Source: Caulobacter sp. BK020 (lineage in GTDB: Bacteria > Pseudomonadota > Alphaproteobacteria > Caulobacterales > Caulobacteraceae). From it: a DNA stretch of 64,000 nucleotides. The position numbers were made by a program, and so were the translations under genes. Location: NCBI RefSeq assembly GCF_004342605.1, contig NZ_SLZL01000005.1:248001-312000 (forward strand), read 5' to 3'. Below the pieces are notes generated by a model. The model saw only the letters and a list, made by a program, of their open reading frames with translations. It was not told the DNA's origin and searched no databases. The first letter of the stretch is position 1, and every line of letters starts with the position of its first letter. Shown here piece by piece: positions 62,829-64,000 of this stretch.

Positions 62829-64000
62829 CTATTCGGCGGCGTGTTTGATCGGCTGAACAGGCCGGGCCCAGCTAGGACGCTGGTCGAGCTTGTAGGCCTT
62901 CTTGGGCAGGTTGTACGTCAGGTCGACGATCAGCTCGGCGGCTTCCACCTCGTCCACGCGATGTTCGGCGACCATGCGCGCCAGGAAGGCGCTGTCGACG
63001 CGACGGGCCACGTCATGGCGGGCCGGGATCGACAGGAATGCCCGCGTGTCGTCGTTGAAGCCGACGGTGTTGTAGAAGCCGGCGGTCTCGGTGACCTGCT
63101 CGCGGAACCGCATCATGCCCTCGGGACTGTCATGGAACCACCAGGACGGGCCCAGCTTCAGCACCGGGTAGTGGCCCGCCAGCGGAGCCAATTCGCGGCT
63201 GTAGACGGTCTCGTCCAGGGTGAACAGGATGATCGACAGGCTCGGATCGTTGCCGAACTTGGTCAGCAGCGGCTTGAGCGCCTCGACATACTCGGTGCGC
63301 ATCGGGATGTCGGCGCCCTTGTCGCGGCCGTGCGACGCCAGAAGACTGACATTGTGGTTGCGGTGCGAACCGGGGTGAATCTGCATGACCAGCCCGTCGT
63401 CCAGGCTCATCCTGGCCATCTCGGTCAGCATCTGGGCTCGGAACAGCTCGGCCTTGGCCGGGGTGACCTCGCCCTTCAGCAGGCTCTGGAACAGCGCCTC
63501 GGCCTCGGCTTCGGAAAGGTCGGCGGTGGCGGCGGTCGGATGGCCGTGGTCGGACGAGGTCGCGCCGGCCGCGATGAAGGCCTGGCGACGGACACGATGG
63601 CCTTCCAGATAGCCCCTCCAGGTCGTGACGTCCTGGCCGGAGACCTCGGCGAAGCGCTCGAAGGACCGGCCGAAGCGCTCGTCCTCGAAGTCGATCACCG
63701 AGTCGGGGCGATAGGCGGTGACCACGTGGCCGCCCCAGCCGCTGTCACGGATGGTCTGATGATGTTCGAGCCGATCCTGCGGTCCCTCGGTGGTGGCCAG
63801 GGTCTCGATGTTGAAGCGATCGAACAGGGCGCGGGGGCGGAAGGCGTCGGTGGCCAGGGCCTCGTTGATGGTGTCGAAATAGAGGTCCGAGGTCTCGGCG
63901 CTCAGGAACACCTTCAGGCCGAACACCTGGCTAAACACGTGGTTGAGCCACAGCCACGAGGGCGTGCCGCGGAACAGGTGGAAGTTGCTGGCCAACAGCC
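62829..64000 (-). CDS. uxaC: Glucuronate (hexuronate) isomerase, C-terminal part
   Basis: About 390 residues are visible; the N-terminal ~80 lie beyond the window edge, so this gene is partial, not truncated. SNFHLFRGTPSWLWLNHVF, the metal/acid region RYNDTIRDSGWGGH-like IRDSGWGGHVVTAYRP and LDPSLSIILFTLDETVYSREL match UxaC. It isomerises galacturonate to tagaturonate and glucuronate to fructuronate, feeding KDG formation. First visible gene of uxaC-kduI-kduD. Confidence 0.93.
   Translation of the reverse strand, partial: LLASNFHLFRGTPSWLWLNHVFSQVFGLKVFLSAETSDLYFDTINEALATDAFRPRALFDRFNIETLATTEGPQDRLEHHQTIRDSGWGGHVVTAYRPDSVIDFEDERFGRSFERFAEVSGQDVTTWRGYLEGHRVRRQAFIAAGATSSDHGHPTAATADLSEAEAEALFQSLLKGEVTPAKAELFRAQMLTEMARMSLDDGLVMQIHPGSHRNHNVSLLASHGRDKGADIPMRTEYVEALKPLLTKFGNDPSLSIILFTLDETVYSRELAPLAGHYPVLKLGPSWWFHDSPEGMMRFREQVTETAGFYNTVGFNDDTRAFLSIPARHDVARRVDSAFLARMVAEHRVDEVEAAELIVDLTYNLPKKAYKLDQRPSWARPVQPIKHAAE

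Noticed and set aside
1..64000. CRISPR arrays, tRNA/rRNA genes, prophage or insertion sequences
   Set aside because: No regularly spaced direct repeats, no tRNA-like cloverleaf, no transposase or phage structural frames were found.

Overview
The window is high-GC, gene-dense DNA from an alphaproteobacterium, most probably Caulobacter or a close relative. This is judged from strong G/C third-position bias, TonB-dependent uptake, the uxaC/kduI/kduD/ppc/kdgA/kdgK uronate locus, a stand-alone MrdA, and dispersed palindromes typical of Caulobacterales. The genus is an inference; no rRNA, tRNA, CRISPR array, prophage or insertion sequence was seen.

Layout. 1-8.4 kb: end of a YCII-like gene, a long inverted repeat, then a plant-polysaccharide set (GH3 beta-glucosidase, SGNH esterase, a 1258-residue secreted LamG protein of unknown activity). 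8.7-9.6 kb: HU and a membrane protein. 9.7-16.2 kb: a degradative cluster with an AraC regulator, formamidase-like enzyme, LigB-type extradiol dioxygenase and Rieske oxygenase on the minus strand, and a TauD/TfdA dioxygenase, SDR and VOC protein divergently. 16.3-16.8 kb: a ParDE pair. 16.9-25.2 kb: a seven-gene operon led by a TonB receptor and MFS carrier, followed by RutA-like, RutB-like, M20, RutF-like and TauD-like enzymes. 25.4-28.2 kb: a PhoB-box-controlled PstS and small envelope proteins. 27.5-29.9 kb: the YcbK/YcbB (L,D-transpeptidase) pair. 30-41.4 kb: glycan and stress functions (GT4, debranching enzyme, GH15, Phd/VapC-type pair, acyltransferase, otsB-otsA-ku). 41.5-47.6 kb: VirJ-like protein, a BlaI/BlaR-like pair with two TACA-N2-TGTA operators, LigD and a YjbR protein. 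47.7-51.6 kb: FAH-family enzyme, hexuronate MFS carrier, oxidoreductase, UPF0303 protein. 51.6-55.8 kb: PBP2, a small membrane protein, an amidase pseudogene and a gene-poor stretch. 55.9-64 kb: hexuronate/pectin catabolism with PEP carboxylase.

How the genes work together. UxaC, KduI, KduD, KdgK and KdgA turn hexuronates and unsaturated uronates into pyruvate and glyceraldehyde-3-phosphate. A shared palindrome around TGACACCGGTTTCCA lies before the LamG gene, before the FAH/MFS pair, and (diverged) between GH3 and the esterase and upstream of kdgA. This suggests one LacI-type regulon joining extracellular attack, uptake and catabolism. The most unusual system is the 16.9-25.2 kb operon, which resembles a rebuilt Rut pyrimidine-ring-opening pathway with its own outer-membrane receptor, an M20 hydrolase and an Fe(II)/2-oxoglutarate dioxygenase. 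The neighbouring Rieske/extradiol/formamidase cluster may act on related nitrogenous or aromatic compounds. A family of inverted repeats (33.4, 46.4 and 51.5 kb) is notable because one copy is read in frame inside LigD and another forms the end of the UPF0303 protein.
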